Below, piece by piece: positions 32,341 to 32,570 of a DNA stretch of 32,570 bases (the stretch's first letter is position 1; each line of letters begins with the position of its first letter). The notes under the pieces were generated by a model. The model saw only the letters and a program-made list of their open reading frames with translations, was not told the DNA's origin and did no database searches. Source of the DNA: Clostridiales bacterium (GTDB lineage Bacteria > Bacillota > Dehalobacteriia > UBA4068); assembly GCA_009783415.1 (NCBI GenBank), contig WRHF01000007.1, forward strand, positions 1-32,570. The letters run 5' to 3'. The position numbers and the translations under genes are program-made.

Positions 32341-32570
32341 AGTTAGGAGTTAGGAGTTTGGAGTTAGGAGTTGTTGAAAAAACGCTCCGCGTTTTATCGA
32401 TTTAATAAACAAGGAAAGCCCCGCTTTTTTCCAAAACTCTTTTTAACTCCTAACTCCTAACCCGGACAAGCCGGAGCTTTGAGCTTTGAGTCTTGAGTTT
32501 TGAGTGGGAATACGAAGGTACAAAAATTTTGCCATTTTGCGCAGAATTTCGGGAGTAAGTGCCTAACTCC
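32341..32570 (+). repeat. Heptad arrays, hairpin and 110-bp repeat copy 2, upstream of spoIIIAC
   Basis: AGTTAGG-type heptads, four units (32341-32368), hairpin AAAACGC-TCC-GCGTTTT (32379-32395), inverted TAACTCC units (32444-32457), then the dispersed repeat 32461-32565 with GCTTTGA-type heptads (32476-32503), ending in the start of another TAACTCC array. No gene is visible from 32301 to the window end. Confidence 0.9.

Overview
The window looks like a chromosomal piece of an anaerobic, endospore-forming Firmicute (Clostridia). The evidence is a spoIIIA operon, the Asp23/AmaP/DUF2273 cluster, NusB, PcrA and LigA, a full set of [NiFe]-hydrogenase maturation genes, and many near-consensus sigma-A promoters (TTGACA, 17 bp, TATAAT). 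The gene order resembles Peptococcaceae/Syntrophomonadaceae-type genomes, but that placement is an inference and no species is claimed.

Layout. Nearly all housekeeping genes are on the minus strand, so transcription runs right to left: spoIIIAC-AD-AE-AF-AG-AH, asp23, amaP, DUF2273, nusB, a Kae1/TsaD-like gene, pcrA, ligA, hypA, an rRNA methyltransferase, hypB, hypF, hypC and hypD (cut by the left edge). Accessory genes are inserted between these: a DinJ/YafQ toxin-antitoxin pair, a DUF234-type ATPase, two DUF4143-type ATPases, an HTH-HATPase-DUF4325 protein, and a 7.7-kb island (about 804-8524) that separates hypF from hypC.

The island is the most interesting part. It holds a tight three-gene operon (unknown protein plus two P-loop ATPases, one resembling BrxD/DUF2791), a divergent XPB-like SF2 helicase, and an AT-rich trio (DUF488, DUF488, dual-OB-like). 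The ATPase operon is bracketed by two direct copies (about 89% identical over a 218-nt core) of an element that reads best as a type I toxin-antitoxin locus. Each copy encodes, on the minus strand, a hydrophobic peptide of about 30 residues whose copies differ mostly at synonymous positions. Its ribosome site can be locked in a hairpin, an 8-bp pairing joins the 5' and 3' parts of the transcript, and a consensus promoter on the other strand would make a fully overlapping antisense RNA.

Regulatory structure. hypB has a leader of about 250 nt with three 37-nt repeats, a terminator-like hairpin and a mutually exclusive antiterminator pairing. One DUF4143 ATPase has four 23-bp direct repeats running into its promoter.

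Repeats. The right third, and especially every gap of the spoIIIA operon, is filled with short arrays of seven-base repeats (usually four units, a different word at each site), small hairpins with a GC-N3-GC core, and a dispersed repeat of about 110 bp. Some of these lie inside genes and change protein sequence: the HypD N-terminus, two in-frame HypF insertions, the SpoIIIAE N-terminus and the NusB C-terminus. spoIIIAC is followed by a partial duplicate of its own 3' end.
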